Shown here piece after piece: positions 15,523 to 23,776 of a DNA stretch of 39,547 nt. The position numbers and the translations under genes were made by a program. Position 1 is the first letter of the stretch. Each line of letters starts with the position of its first letter. Under the pieces are notes generated by a model, which saw only the letters and a list, made by a program, of their open reading frames with translations, was not told the DNA's origin and made no database searches. The DNA lies in contig JAMPFS010000031.1 in NCBI GenBank assembly GCA_023664325.1, forward strand, positions 1-39,547, written 5' to 3'. This DNA comes from Clostridium sp. (GTDB lineage Bacteria; Bacillota; Clostridia; Lachnospirales; Lachnospiraceae).

Positions 15523-16139
15523 TGGTTTTGTTGATTGATAACTACGATAGCTTTTCCTACAATCTGGTGCAGTTGGTTGGCGGTATTTTGAAGGAACGAT
15601 TTGAAAAAGGTGATAATTTAGCGGGAAAAGAAGACAATTATGGAATTAAAGTGATACGGAATGATGAAATGACAGTAAAAGAGATTGAAAAACTGTCCCC
15701 GGAATATATCATTTTGTCACCGGGCCCGGGCAGACCGGCAGATGCAGGAATCTGTGAAGAACTGCTTAAAACTTACGCAAAGCCGGTAAGGATTCTTGGT
15801 GTATGCCTGGGGCATCAGGCAATCTGTGAGTCCTTTGGAGGAACCATTACTTATGCAAAAGAATTAATGCATGGAAAACAGAGTACGATTCTTTTTGATG
15901 AAAAATCAGATATTTTTGCAGGGATTCCACAAAATATCAGCATTGCAAGATATCATTCCCTTGCTGCCGTGGGTGAGAGCCTGCCGGAATGTTTGGAAGT
16001 AATTGCAAGGACGGAGGATGGGGAGGTCATGGCGGTGAAGCATAGGGAAAAAGATATATACGGATTTCAGTTCCACCCGGAATCGGTACTTACAGAGTAT
16101 GGAAGGGAAATGCTTGAAAATTTTTTAAATGAACTATAA
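15519..16139 (+). CDS. trpG: Anthranilate synthase component II (glutamine amidotransferase)
   Basis: TrpG is the class-I glutaminase subunit of 206 residues. It has 'LLIDNYDSFSYNLVQ', the oxyanion 'ILSPGPGRPADAG', the nucleophile-cysteine motif GVCLGHQAI, and the catalytic His/Glu pair in 'YGFQFHPESVLTEYG'. The ATG at 15519 overlaps the trpE stop and has GGAGG (15507-15511) 7 nt upstream; an ATG three bases later is equally possible. It is a separate gene, not fused to trpD. It could also serve p-aminobenzoate synthesis, as in other Firmicutes, but the operon indicates tryptophan. Confidence 0.96.
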   Translation: MMVLLIDNYDSFSYNLVQLVGGILKERFEKGDNLAGKEDNYGIKVIRNDEMTVKEIEKLSPEYIILSPGPGRPADAGICEELLKTYAKPVRILGVCLGHQAICESFGGTITYAKELMHGKQSTILFDEKSDIFAGIPQNISIARYHSLAAVGESLPECLEVIARTEDGEVMAVKHREKDIYGFQFHPESVLTEYGREMLENFLNEL

Positions 16140-16162
16140 GATAAAACAGGAGGTAACGAGAA

Positions 16163-17176
16163 ATGATTACAGAAGCATTACAAAAGGTAGCAGCAGGACA
16201 GGATTTAACTTATGATGAGGCATACGCATGTATGGACGAGATTTTTAATGGTGAGGTTTCGGAACCGGTGGCAGCGGGATATCTGACTGCCCTTCATATG
16301 AAGGGTGAGACTACAGATGAGATTACAGCCAGCGCAAAGGGTATGAGAAGCCATGCGGCAAACCTGCCATGTGATCCGGCAAAAGTGCTGGAAATTGTGG
16401 GAACCGGTGGAGATTGTGCAAATTCCTTTAATATTTCAACGACCAGCGGTATGGTGGCAGCCGCTGCTGGAGTTCCGATTGCCAAGCATGGAAACCGGAG
16501 TGTATCCAGCAAATGCGGCGCAGCGGATGTATTAGAGGCGCTTGGAGCAAATATTACCATCTCCCCGGAAAAGATGGGCGAGGTGCTTGCCGCTTGCAAT
16601 ATGAGTTTTATGTTTGCACAGGTGTATCATCAGGCAATGAAGTATGTTGCGCCTGTTCGCAAAGCACTGGGGATTCCGACTATTTTCAATATCTTAGGGC
16701 CGCTTACAAACCCAGCCTGTGCCAAGATGCAGATTCTTGGCGTTTATAAAGAAGAACTGGTTGAGCAGATGGCATCGGTACTTGCCGGACTTGGCGTGAC
16801 AAATGGCATGGTTGTGTATGGGCAGGATTGTCTGGATGAGATTTCTATGAGCGCTCCAACTACGGTTTGCGAGATACATGACGGGGAATTTAAGAAGTAT
16901 GTGATGGAACCGGAGGATTTTGGATTCGAGAAATGTGACAAAAGTGAATTGGTTGGTGGTGATCCGACAGAAAATGCAGCAATTACCAGGGCAATTTTAA
17001 GCGGTGAGGAAAGGGGCGCAAAGAGAAATGCCGTGATTATGAATGCGGCAGCATGCATTTATATAGCAGGGAAAGCGCCAAACATTCAGGAGGCGGCGAA
17101 GGTTGCGGAGGAAATGATTGACAGTGGCAAGGCGCTTAATGTGTTGAATCAGTTTGTGGAACTGACGAATAAGTAG
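16163..17176 (+). CDS. trpD: Anthranilate phosphoribosyltransferase
   Basis: TrpD adds phosphoribosyl from PRPP to anthranilate. The 337-residue protein is full length. An N-terminal helical bundle ('LTYDEAYACMDEIFNGE') is followed by the PRPP-binding 'VGTGGDCANSFNISTTSGMV' region and 'KHGNRSVSSKCGAADVLEALG'. 'FAQVYHQAMKYVAPVRKALG' and 'IFNILGPLTNPA' come next. AGGAGG at 16148-16153 serves ATG 16163. It lies 23 bp after trpG. Confidence 0.97.
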   Translation: MITEALQKVAAGQDLTYDEAYACMDEIFNGEVSEPVAAGYLTALHMKGETTDEITASAKGMRSHAANLPCDPAKVLEIVGTGGDCANSFNISTTSGMVAAAAGVPIAKHGNRSVSSKCGAADVLEALGANITISPEKMGEVLAACNMSFMFAQVYHQAMKYVAPVRKALGIPTIFNILGPLTNPACAKMQILGVYKEELVEQMASVLAGLGVTNGMVVYGQDCLDEISMSAPTTVCEIHDGEFKKYVMEPEDFGFEKCDKSELVGGDPTENAAITRAILSGEERGAKRNAVIMNAAACIYIAGKAPNIQEAAKVAEEMIDSGKALNVLNQFVELTNK

Positions 17177-17230
17177 CCCCGGCAAGGTTGCTGTTTGGAT
17201 GGAAAGAAAAAGGAAGGACAAGTGCAGGCT

Positions 17231-18022
17231 ATGGCAGCAGACATTTTAGAAAAAATAGCAAAGGACAAGCGGATTCAGGTAGCAGAGGAGAAAAAGAGTA
17301 TTTCCCCGGAAAAGATGAAAGAAATGGCATTGGAAACAAAGGGAATGTTACCGGATTTTATATTTGAACACACACTGAAGCAGGATGGGATTTCCTTTAT
17401 CTGCGAGGTGAAAAAGGCGTCACCGTCAAAGGGTGTGATTGCCGGAGATTTCCCATATGTGGATATCGCCAGGGAATATGAGGCGGCGGGAGCGGATTGC
17501 CTCTCTGTGCTGACGGAACCAAAGTATTTTCTGGGAAGTGACCGGTATTTAGAGGAAATCCGTCAGGCGGTGAGACTGCCGATATTGCGGAAAGATTTTA
17601 CGGTGGATACTTATCAGATCTATCAGGCAAAGGTGTTAGGCGCCAATGCCGTCCTGCTGATCTGCGCACTGCTTGATGTGGATTTCATGAAAGAGAGTAT
17701 AAGCATCTGTGACGAATTGGGACTTACTGCTTTAGTGGAGGCGCATGATGAGGAGGAAATCAGAATGGCAACCAGGGCAGGCGCCAGAGTGATCGGTGTG
17801 AATAACCGCAATCTGAAAGATTTTTCCGTGGACATCCAAAACAGTACCAGGCTGCGCAAATATGCACCGGAGGGAACTATTTTTGTGGCAGAAAGCGGCA
17901 TCCGTGAGCGGGAAGATGTGGCAGCATTTGAGAACGAAGGGGTAAATGCCGTTTTAGTCGGAGAGACATTAATGCGGGCGGATGATAAGAAGGCAAAGCT
18001 TAATGAACTAAAGGGACTTTGA
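17231..18022 (+). CDS. trpC: Indole-3-glycerol phosphate synthase
   Basis: TrpC closes the indole ring of CdRP with loss of CO2. It is a (beta/alpha)8 barrel of about 263 residues. 'FICEVKKASPSKGVIAGDFP' is the phosphate/catalytic-lysine segment. 'LSVLTEPKYFLGSDRYL', 'PILRKDFTVDTYQIYQA', 'ALVEAHDEEEIRMA', 'IGVNNRNLKDF' and 'VAESGIRERED' follow in family order. The start is uncertain: ATG 17231, GTG 17222 and TTG 17195 are in frame. AAGGAAGGA at 17210-17218 fits GTG 17222 best by spacing, while ATG 17231 fits the family N-terminus. It is not fused to trpF. Confidence 0.95.
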   Translation: MAADILEKIAKDKRIQVAEEKKSISPEKMKEMALETKGMLPDFIFEHTLKQDGISFICEVKKASPSKGVIAGDFPYVDIAREYEAAGADCLSVLTEPKYFLGSDRYLEEIRQAVRLPILRKDFTVDTYQIYQAKVLGANAVLLICALLDVDFMKESISICDELGLTALVEAHDEEEIRMATRAGARVIGVNNRNLKDFSVDIQNSTRLRKYAPEGTIFVAESGIREREDVAAFENEGVNAVLVGETLMRADDKKAKLNELKGL

Positions 18023-18060
18023 GCAGGCTGCTTGTTGAGTGGACAGGAAAGAAGAGAAAA

Positions 18061-18717
18061 ATGGATATAAAGATTTGTGGGCTGAAACGAATAGAAGATG
18101 TAGATTATGTAAACCAGTATGAACCGGAGTGGATTGGATTTATCTTTGCCGGCAGGAAAAGAAAGATTGATTTTGAGACAGCCAGGCTGCTAAAGAACAG
18201 GTTAAAGCCGTCGATTAAGGCGGTGGGTGTATTTGTCAATGAGGAGATCGATTTTATTGTAAAGCTGGCAGCATATCATGTGATAGACCTTATACAGCTT
18301 CATGGAGATGAGGATGAGGAGTATATTCACAGGCTGTATGCAAATCTTGCAAAGAGGCGGGAGTCAGATTATGATATACCTGTTATCAAGGCTGTCCGCG
18401 TGAAGAGTACAAGACAAGTGTTAGAGGCAGAAAAACTGCCGGTTGACTATCTGCTGTTAGATGCTTTTATGGAAGATGAATATGGCGGAGGAGGAAAAGT
18501 GTTTGACCACAGACTGATTCCCTGCCTGTCAAAACCATATTTGCTGGCGGGGGGGATTGATTGTAATAATGTGATAAAAATTTTGGATTCTTTGCAGGAG
18601 AGGAATATCACTCTGCCATGCTGCATAGATGTCAGCAGTTCCGTGGAGACAGATGGGTGTAAAGATGCAGAGAAAATAGAGAAAATCATATCCGTGGTGC
18701 ATGCCTGGAACAAATAA
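18061..18717 (+). CDS. trpF: Phosphoribosylanthranilate isomerase
   Basis: TrpF performs the Amadori rearrangement of PRA to CdRP, the step before TrpC. It is a small barrel of about 218 residues starting 'MDIKICGLKRIEDV', with the catalytic Cys in KICG. 'WIGFIFAGRKRKIDFE', 'VGVFVNEEID', 'IQLHGDEDEEYIHRL', the catalytic Asp in 'DYLLLDAF' and 'LLAGGIDCNNV' follow. ATG 18061 is chosen on the family N-terminus; an in-frame TTG at 18019 overlapping the trpC stop would add 14 atypical residues. 'YANLAKRRESDYDIP' is a short insertion relative to common forms. Confidence 0.95.
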   Translation: MDIKICGLKRIEDVDYVNQYEPEWIGFIFAGRKRKIDFETARLLKNRLKPSIKAVGVFVNEEIDFIVKLAAYHVIDLIQLHGDEDEEYIHRLYANLAKRRESDYDIPVIKAVRVKSTRQVLEAEKLPVDYLLLDAFMEDEYGGGGKVFDHRLIPCLSKPYLLAGGIDCNNVIKILDSLQERNITLPCCIDVSSSVETDGCKDAEKIEKIISVVHAWNK

Positions 18718-18762
18718 ACGGGCATGACCGCAAACATTTCTTTATCGTTGAAAGGAGTAACT

Positions 18763-19947
18763 ATGGAAACAGGAAGATATGGAGAGTACGGTGGACAGTA
18801 TGTTCCGGAAACATTAATGAATGCTGTGCATGAATTGGAGAAAGCTTATGAACACTACAAAACAGATCCGGAGTTTGTGAAAGAACTGGATGATTTGATG
18901 AAAAATTATGCCGGAAGACCATCGCTTCTCTATTATGCGGAGAAGATGACAAAAGACCTGAACGGGGCAAAAATTTATTTAAAACGGGAGGATTTAAACC
19001 ATACCGGCTCCCACAAGATTAATAATGTCTTAGGTCAGGTATTGCTTGCAAAGAAAATGGGTAAGACGAGAGTGATTGCAGAGACTGGTGCAGGACAGCA
19101 CGGAGTGGCAACGGCAACCGCAGCAGCGCTTATGGGAATGGAATGTGAAATTTTTATGGGAAAAGAGGATACCGAGCGCCAGGCGCTGAATGTATTTCGG
19201 ATGGAACTGCTCGGAGCAAAGGTGCATGCAGTGACAACCGGAACTCAGACATTAAAGGATGCAGTAAATGAAGCCATGCGTGAGTGGACAAGTCGTGTAG
19301 ATGATACATTATATGTATTGGGATCGGTTATGGGGCCGCACCCGTTCCCGATGATTGTAAGGGATTTTCAGAGTGTTATCAGCAAGGAAAGCCGCGCCCA
19401 GATTCTTGAGGCGGAGGGAAAACTCCCGGATGCAGTTGTAGCCTGTGTAGGTGGTGGAAGTAATGCGATGGGTTCATTCTATGAATATATTAAGGATGAA
19501 GATGTCCAGCTCATCGGCTGTGAGGCAGCAGGGCTTGGAGTGGATCATCCAAAAAATGCGGCAACCATTGCCAACGGATCTATGGGTATTTTTCACGGCA
19601 TGAAATCCTTGTTCTGCCAGAATGAATATGGTCAGATTGCGCCGGTTTATTCTATTTCTGCGGGGCTTGACTATCCGGGAATTGGACCGGAACATGCATG
19701 GTTGAATGAAACCGGGAGGGCATCTTATGTGCCAATCACGGATGAGGAAGCTGTAAAAGCGTTTGAATATCTTTCCAGGATGGAAGGGATTATTCCGGCG
19801 ATAGAGAGTTCCCACGCAGTTGCCCATGTGATGAAGATTGCAGGTCAGATGCGCAAGGATCAGATTATTATTGTAACGATTTCAGGACGTGGTGATAAGG
19901 ATGTAGCCGCAATTGCAAGATACAGAGGAGTGGAGATTTATGAGTAG
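18763..19947 (+). CDS. trpB: Tryptophan synthase beta chain
   Basis: TrpB condenses indole and serine with PLP. It has 394 residues, the standard TrpB1 length. It begins 'GRYGEYGGQYVPETLMNA' and shows the PLP-lysine motif HTGSHKINNVLGQ. 'AETGAGQHGVATATAAAL' and the PLP-phosphate glycine loop 'CVGGGSNAMGSF' follow, and the protein ends in 'TISGRGDKDV'. AAAGGAG sits 7 nt before ATG 18763, so the in-frame ATG at 18724 is not needed. It overlaps trpA by 8 bp, as expected for subunits of one alpha2beta2 complex. Confidence 0.97.
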   Translation: METGRYGEYGGQYVPETLMNAVHELEKAYEHYKTDPEFVKELDDLMKNYAGRPSLLYYAEKMTKDLNGAKIYLKREDLNHTGSHKINNVLGQVLLAKKMGKTRVIAETGAGQHGVATATAAALMGMECEIFMGKEDTERQALNVFRMELLGAKVHAVTTGTQTLKDAVNEAMREWTSRVDDTLYVLGSVMGPHPFPMIVRDFQSVISKESRAQILEAEGKLPDAVVACVGGGSNAMGSFYEYIKDEDVQLIGCEAAGLGVDHPKNAATIANGSMGIFHGMKSLFCQNEYGQIAPVYSISAGLDYPGIGPEHAWLNETGRASYVPITDEEAVKAFEYLSRMEGIIPAIESSHAVAHVMKIAGQMRKDQIIIVTISGRGDKDVAAIARYRGVEIYE

Positions 19948-20716
19948 GATTAGTGATGCATTTAAAAAGGGAAAAGTATTTATTCCATTTGTTACCGGTG
20001 GCGATCCGGATCTGGAGACCACCTTTCAAATTGTTAAGGCTATGGCAGAAAATGGTGCCGATATCATTGAGATTGGGATTCCATTTTCGGATCCGATTGC
20101 AGAGGGACCGGTGATTCAGGAGGCGGATTTAAGGGCGCTTTCTTCCGGAACAACAACGGATGCTTTGTTTGATCTGGTGGAAAGGCTGCGCGAAGAAATA
20201 GATATTCCACTCGTTTTCATGACCTATGCGAATCCGATTTATGTATACGGCAAAACACAGTTTATGAAACGATGTGCAGAAGTTGGAATAGATGGCGTGA
20301 TTGTTCCGGATATTCCGTTTGAGGAAAAGGCAGAGCTGTCTTCTGTATGCAGGGAAAATGGAATTGACTTGATTTCCATGATTGCACCGACCTCCAGGAC
20401 GCGCATAGAAACCATTGCAAAAGAAGCAGAAGGCTTTATCTACTGTGTGTCATCACTGGGTGTTACGGGTGTGCGTTCTGAAATTAACACGGATATTGGA
20501 ACGATGGTTGAACATGTAAAGAGTGTGACGGATACACCGGTTGCTGTTGGATTTGGCATTTCCACGCCGGAACAGGCAAAGAAAATGGCTGGTCTTTCGG
20601 ACGGAGCAATCGTTGGCAGCGCTATTGTAAAGATTATTGCGCAATATGGAAAAGATGCGGTTCCTCATGTTGCACAGTATGTAAGGGATATGAAGGCTGG
20701 TGTGGTATCGGATTGA
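19940..20716 (+). CDS. trpA: Tryptophan synthase alpha chain
   Basis: TrpA cleaves indole-3-glycerol phosphate to indole and channels it to TrpB. The barrel has 258 residues. It shows 'FIPFVTGGDPDLETT', the catalytic-Glu region 'IIEIGIPFSDPIAEGPVIQ' and the catalytic-Asp 'GVIVPDIPFEE'. 'YCVSSLGVTGVR' and 'VGFGISTPEQAK' complete the phosphate-binding end. ATG 19940 follows GAGGAGTGGAG inside the end of trpB. It is the last gene of the operon, and no strong terminator is visible after it. Confidence 0.97.
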   Translation: MSRISDAFKKGKVFIPFVTGGDPDLETTFQIVKAMAENGADIIEIGIPFSDPIAEGPVIQEADLRALSSGTTTDALFDLVERLREEIDIPLVFMTYANPIYVYGKTQFMKRCAEVGIDGVIVPDIPFEEKAELSSVCRENGIDLISMIAPTSRTRIETIAKEAEGFIYCVSSLGVTGVRSEINTDIGTMVEHVKSVTDTPVAVGFGISTPEQAKKMAGLSDGAIVGSAIVKIIAQYGKDAVPHVAQYVRDMKAGVVSD

Positions 20717-21012
20717 ATAATGTGATGATACAAAGAAAATAAATGTGGAAATGAAGATATAAAATGTGTAACGGGGTGAATGCAGGAAAATGTGTCATTC
20801 TATCATGATGATGAAAAGTAGTAAAACAAGAATGATAAAATGTGAAATATATGCTAAAAAAATGAAGAAAAAGAGGAAAAATTGATGTAAAATGCATCTT
20901 TATGCCGGGTGAAAAAGTAAAGAAAAAATGTGATTGGTATATAAGATGCAAATGATTTGAAATAGGGGGTTGGGAAAGAGAAGCAGCGATTGCCTGTGTA
21001 ACAGTTTAAAAA
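20717..21012. other. Purine-rich gap with recurring AAATGTG, no gene
   Basis: The plus strand is rich in A and G and lacks a coding frame of useful length. The heptamer aaatgtg recurs in the same orientation at 20741, 20762, 20788, 20838 and 20926. No terminator hairpin with a T-run was found behind trpA. Confidence 0.4.
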
Positions 21013-21040
21013 AAATCAGGTTGGATAAATCAGGTTTGAT
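21013..21040 (+). repeat. Two tandem 14-bp repeats next to a -35 box
   Basis: aaatcaggttggat (21013-21026) and aaatcaggtttgat (21027-21040) differ at one base. They end 1 bp before the -35 element of the ecsC operon promoter, so they may be an activator or repressor site. Confidence 0.5.
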
Positions 21041-21041
21041 A

Positions 21042-21070
21042 TTGAATATTTTATGCAAACCCCTTATAAT
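21042..21070 (+). promoter_or_regulatory. Promoter of the EcsC / HD-GYP / glycosyltransferase operon
   Basis: TTGAAT (21042-21047), 17 bp, TATAAT (21065-21070), about 58 bp before the first start codon. Confidence 0.75.
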
Positions 21071-21127
21071 ATTGTGGAGGGTGAGGAGTGGTTTGTAATA
21101 TGGCATGGAATGGTGTAAGGAGTGCAT

Positions 21128-21961
21128 ATGAGCCGGTTTTCATGGGAAAATGAGTGGAGATTACAGGAATTAAGGGAAGAATCCTATGTAGTGAAATATG
21201 TTATGGATAAGACCGCAAAGTGGGTGAAATTTGTGGAAAAGAAGGTGCCGGCAACCTTGCAGAATACATTGGAAGCTGCTTTTAACAAAGCATTTATCAC
21301 AGTATTTGATAAGGGAGCGGCACTGATTGAAAAGACATATAATAAGGAAAAGCAGCAAAATATCTATAAAGAAAACGAAAAATTGATGGAGAAAGAGATA
21401 TTTGATGCAAAGCTGGTAAAAAAATTTGAGCGGCAGGCAAAGTATACAGCAGTAAAGAATCTTGCCATTACTTCTGTCGAAGGTGTAGGAATGGGACTGT
21501 TTGGTGTAGGTTTGCCGGATATTCCTGTTTTTGTTTCCGTCCTTTTAAAGAGCATTTATGAGATTGCGATTAGTTATGGATTTGAATACACAACAGACAG
21601 GGAAAAACTGTTTATTTTGAAAATGATTGATACCAGCCTGAAAAGTGGTAATCTGCTGCGGACAAAGGATGCAGAACTCAACCGTCTGATTGAACGGTAT
21701 CATATGGAGGAGCGGGAGTCAGGCGAAGTGGATGAGATGGCGGAATTTGTGACCGAGCTTCAGATTGTAAGACAGATTGACGATTCTGCGAAAGCGCTTT
21801 CCCATGAGCTTTTGTATGGGAAGTTTGTGCAGGGCATGACGATTGTGGGTGTGGTAGGAGGAACTGCTGATGTCACCTGTTTAAAGCGGGTGACGGATTA
21901 TGCAAAACTGAAATATAAAAGAAGATTTTTGTTGAGAAACAAGCCGGATTGTTATATATAA
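21128..21961 (+). CDS. EcsC family protein
   Basis: A 277-residue protein of the EcsC family (named after a B. subtilis gene next to an ABC exporter; biochemical role unknown). The family core is the central 'VKNLAITSVEGVGMGLFGVG' and 'LPDIPVFVSVLLKSIYEIA' stretch. A Gly-rich, mildly hydrophobic segment there precedes 'YGFEYTTDREKLFILKMI'. The C-terminal 'IVGVVGGTADVTCLKRVTDY' repeats the glycine-rich theme. Flanks are charged helices. No signal peptide is seen; membrane association through the glycine-rich segments is possible. AAGGAG lies 6 nt before ATG 21128. It is the first gene of the unit running to 25920, with no ABC exporter gene nearby. Confidence 0.82.
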   Translation: MSRFSWENEWRLQELREESYVVKYVMDKTAKWVKFVEKKVPATLQNTLEAAFNKAFITVFDKGAALIEKTYNKEKQQNIYKENEKLMEKEIFDAKLVKKFERQAKYTAVKNLAITSVEGVGMGLFGVGLPDIPVFVSVLLKSIYEIAISYGFEYTTDREKLFILKMIDTSLKSGNLLRTKDAELNRLIERYHMEERESGEVDEMAEFVTELQIVRQIDDSAKALSHELLYGKFVQGMTIVGVVGGTADVTCLKRVTDYAKLKYKRRFLLRNKPDCYI

Positions 21962-22053
21962 TATTATAAGAGGGTATGGATACAGAGTTTTGGGAGGTGC
22001 AATTTTATCACAAAATATCAAGCATAATATTAAATAAGTAAAGGAGGCAGAAT

Positions 22054-22689
22054 ATGGCTATATGGAATTTTTTTGGTAATATCCGCAGTAATATTGTGAA
22101 ATGGTGGCGATTAGTCATTTTACCGGTTTTTCATTTGGATAATAATACTCCGAAGCCGGTTTCCAGGCAGTTAAGGGAAAGTATGGAACGAAATCAGGAA
22201 AATACTGCCGCTGATACGACAGGTTATAATATGGATAATTCCAAGACGGAAGGAAATACGGAAAAGAAAACAGCGAAGAATAACGCCAAAGATAATAGTG
22301 ATACCTGGTGGGGAGAGGCAATGCAAAACCAGACAGAAGGTGACAGGGATGAACTGTTTTCCACAAAGAAGTACCAGGCGGATAATAAGGATGCTTTGGA
22401 GATATTGAACCGATTAGAGAGGGAAAAACAGGAAGCTATCATACAAAAACAGCAGGAGATTGAAGAAGCCCGGCGCAAGACGCAGGAGCAGGAGAGAATT
22501 AATTCCATCTTAGATGCGAATAAGGTAGATGTGGATGAATTTATAGAGGAAGGAAAAAAGAAAGAAGATTTGCAAAAGGCTCAGGAAATTATCGACCGTT
22601 TGAACCGGGAAGCCTTAGAGGATGAAGCAAAAAAGGCTGCGGAGATTGAAGAGGCGAGGGCGAGAGCGGAGAAAGGGCTTAATCAGTAG
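22054..22689 (+). CDS. Coiled-coil protein with amphipathic N-terminus, unknown function
   Basis: I do not recognise this 211-residue protein. Residues about 10-30 ('RSNIVKWWRLVILPVFHLD') are aromatic and hydrophobic and could attach it to the membrane surface. Residues 35-95 are polar and low in complexity (Asn, Lys, Glu, Thr). From about 110 to the end it is predicted coiled coil, with an internal duplication: 'ALEILNRLEREKQEA...EIEEARRK' recurs as 'AQEIIDRLNREALED...EIEEARAR'. Perfect AAAGGAGG precedes ATG 22054. The next gene starts 5 nt after its stop with no ribosome site of its own, so the two are probably translationally coupled and may act together. Confidence 0.75.
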   Translation: MAIWNFFGNIRSNIVKWWRLVILPVFHLDNNTPKPVSRQLRESMERNQENTAADTTGYNMDNSKTEGNTEKKTAKNNAKDNSDTWWGEAMQNQTEGDRDELFSTKKYQADNKDALEILNRLEREKQEAIIQKQQEIEEARRKTQEQERINSILDANKVDVDEFIEEGKKKEDLQKAQEIIDRLNREALEDEAKKAAEIEEARARAEKGLNQ

Positions 22690-22693
22690 TGAA

Positions 22694-23776
22694 ATGCTTA
22701 GAACAACGAGAGAACAGAACAGAGATACGGTACTTATTATTGAAGATACTGAGATAAACCGTGTAACATTAAGACAGATGTTAGAAAAAGAATATCAGAT
22801 TGTCGAGAGTGGAAATGGTCTGGAGGGGATTCAATATATGGAAGAGCATCCGGATGAGATTGCCCTGATACTGTTGAATATTGGGTTGTTTCTCATGGAT
22901 GGCTGCCGGATTGTGGAGTATATGCAGCAGGGCGGATATCTGCAAACGTTACCGGTCATACTGATCATGGGTGATGAGGATGACGAAGCGATTGAGAGAA
23001 GTTATGCGTTAGGCGCAGCGGATGTAATCAGGACACCTTTTCAGGAGAATATTATTAGGCAGCGTGTACATAATATGATTGAACTTTCCGAGCATAAGAA
23101 CCATATGGCAGAACTGGATCGGGTACTGACAGCAGAGTTGAACCGGCAGCATGAAAAATTGCAGCGCCATAACGAAAATGTGATAAAAATCTTAAGGGAT
23201 ATGATTACGCTTCGGGATACAGAATCCGATTTGCATATTCGTTATATAGAAGGATATACAAGGATTTTGGCAAGGCAGTATGCAGCGCTTTATCCACGCT
23301 CGAAAATGACAAATCAGAAGATCGAATATATTGTTCAGGCGGCGGGAATGCATGATTTAGGCAAAATTACCATATCGGATTTCCTCATTAGCCAGCAGGG
23401 GCGGCTTTTACCGGAGGAAATAGAGTATATGAAACAACATACGGTAAAGGGCAGTGATATCATTAAAGTAATGTTGGAATTTGAGGAAGGATTGTTTTAC
23501 CGAATCAGCTACAATGTATGCCGGTATCATCATGAACGGTATGATGGAACGGGATATCCCGAGGGGCTGTCAGGGGATAAAATACCGGTTGAGGCACAGC
23601 TTGTGTCTTTGGCGGATATGTATGATGCTCTGGTGAATGTGGCAGTGAATAAGGAACGATATCCGGCAGACAGGGCTGTGCGGATGCTGTTGGAAGGAAC
23701 TTGTGGTGAATTGGCGCCTCGGATGAAAGAGTGCCTGATGGCAGCAAAGCAGGAATTGGAGGAATTTGTATTATGA
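22694..23776 (+). CDS. Degenerate receiver domain + HD-GYP phosphodiesterase-like protein
   Basis: About 360 residues. Residues 12-130 form a receiver fold ('VLIIEDTEINRVTLRQML' keeps the acidic pocket). The phosphorylation site reads 'ILLNIGLFLMDG', with Asn62 where Asp is expected, and the conserved Lys is Thr114 in 'DVIRTPF'. It should not be phosphorylated in the usual way. A helical linker leads to an HD-GYP domain (about 175-360): HD at 220-221 ('AGMHDLGKI'), 'YHHERYDGTGYPEGLSG' with GYP at 287-289, and 'LADMYDAL'. Metal-binding residues look intact, so c-di-GMP hydrolysis is plausible. Start ATG 22694 depends on coupling to the upstream gene. The 3' end overlaps the next gene by 4 bp. 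Confidence 0.9.
   Translation: MLRTTREQNRDTVLIIEDTEINRVTLRQMLEKEYQIVESGNGLEGIQYMEEHPDEIALILLNIGLFLMDGCRIVEYMQQGGYLQTLPVILIMGDEDDEAIERSYALGAADVIRTPFQENIIRQRVHNMIELSEHKNHMAELDRVLTAELNRQHEKLQRHNENVIKILRDMITLRDTESDLHIRYIEGYTRILARQYAALYPRSKMTNQKIEYIVQAAGMHDLGKITISDFLISQQGRLLPEEIEYMKQHTVKGSDIIKVMLEFEEGLFYRISYNVCRYHHERYDGTGYPEGLSGDKIPVEAQLVSLADMYDALVNVAVNKERYPADRAVRMLLEGTCGELAPRMKECLMAAKQELEEFVL

Noticed and set aside
20634..20951. Minus-strand frame after trpA, rich in Phe, His and Tyr
   Set aside because: It is a shadow of the purine-rich plus strand, without a ribosome site or recognisable domain.
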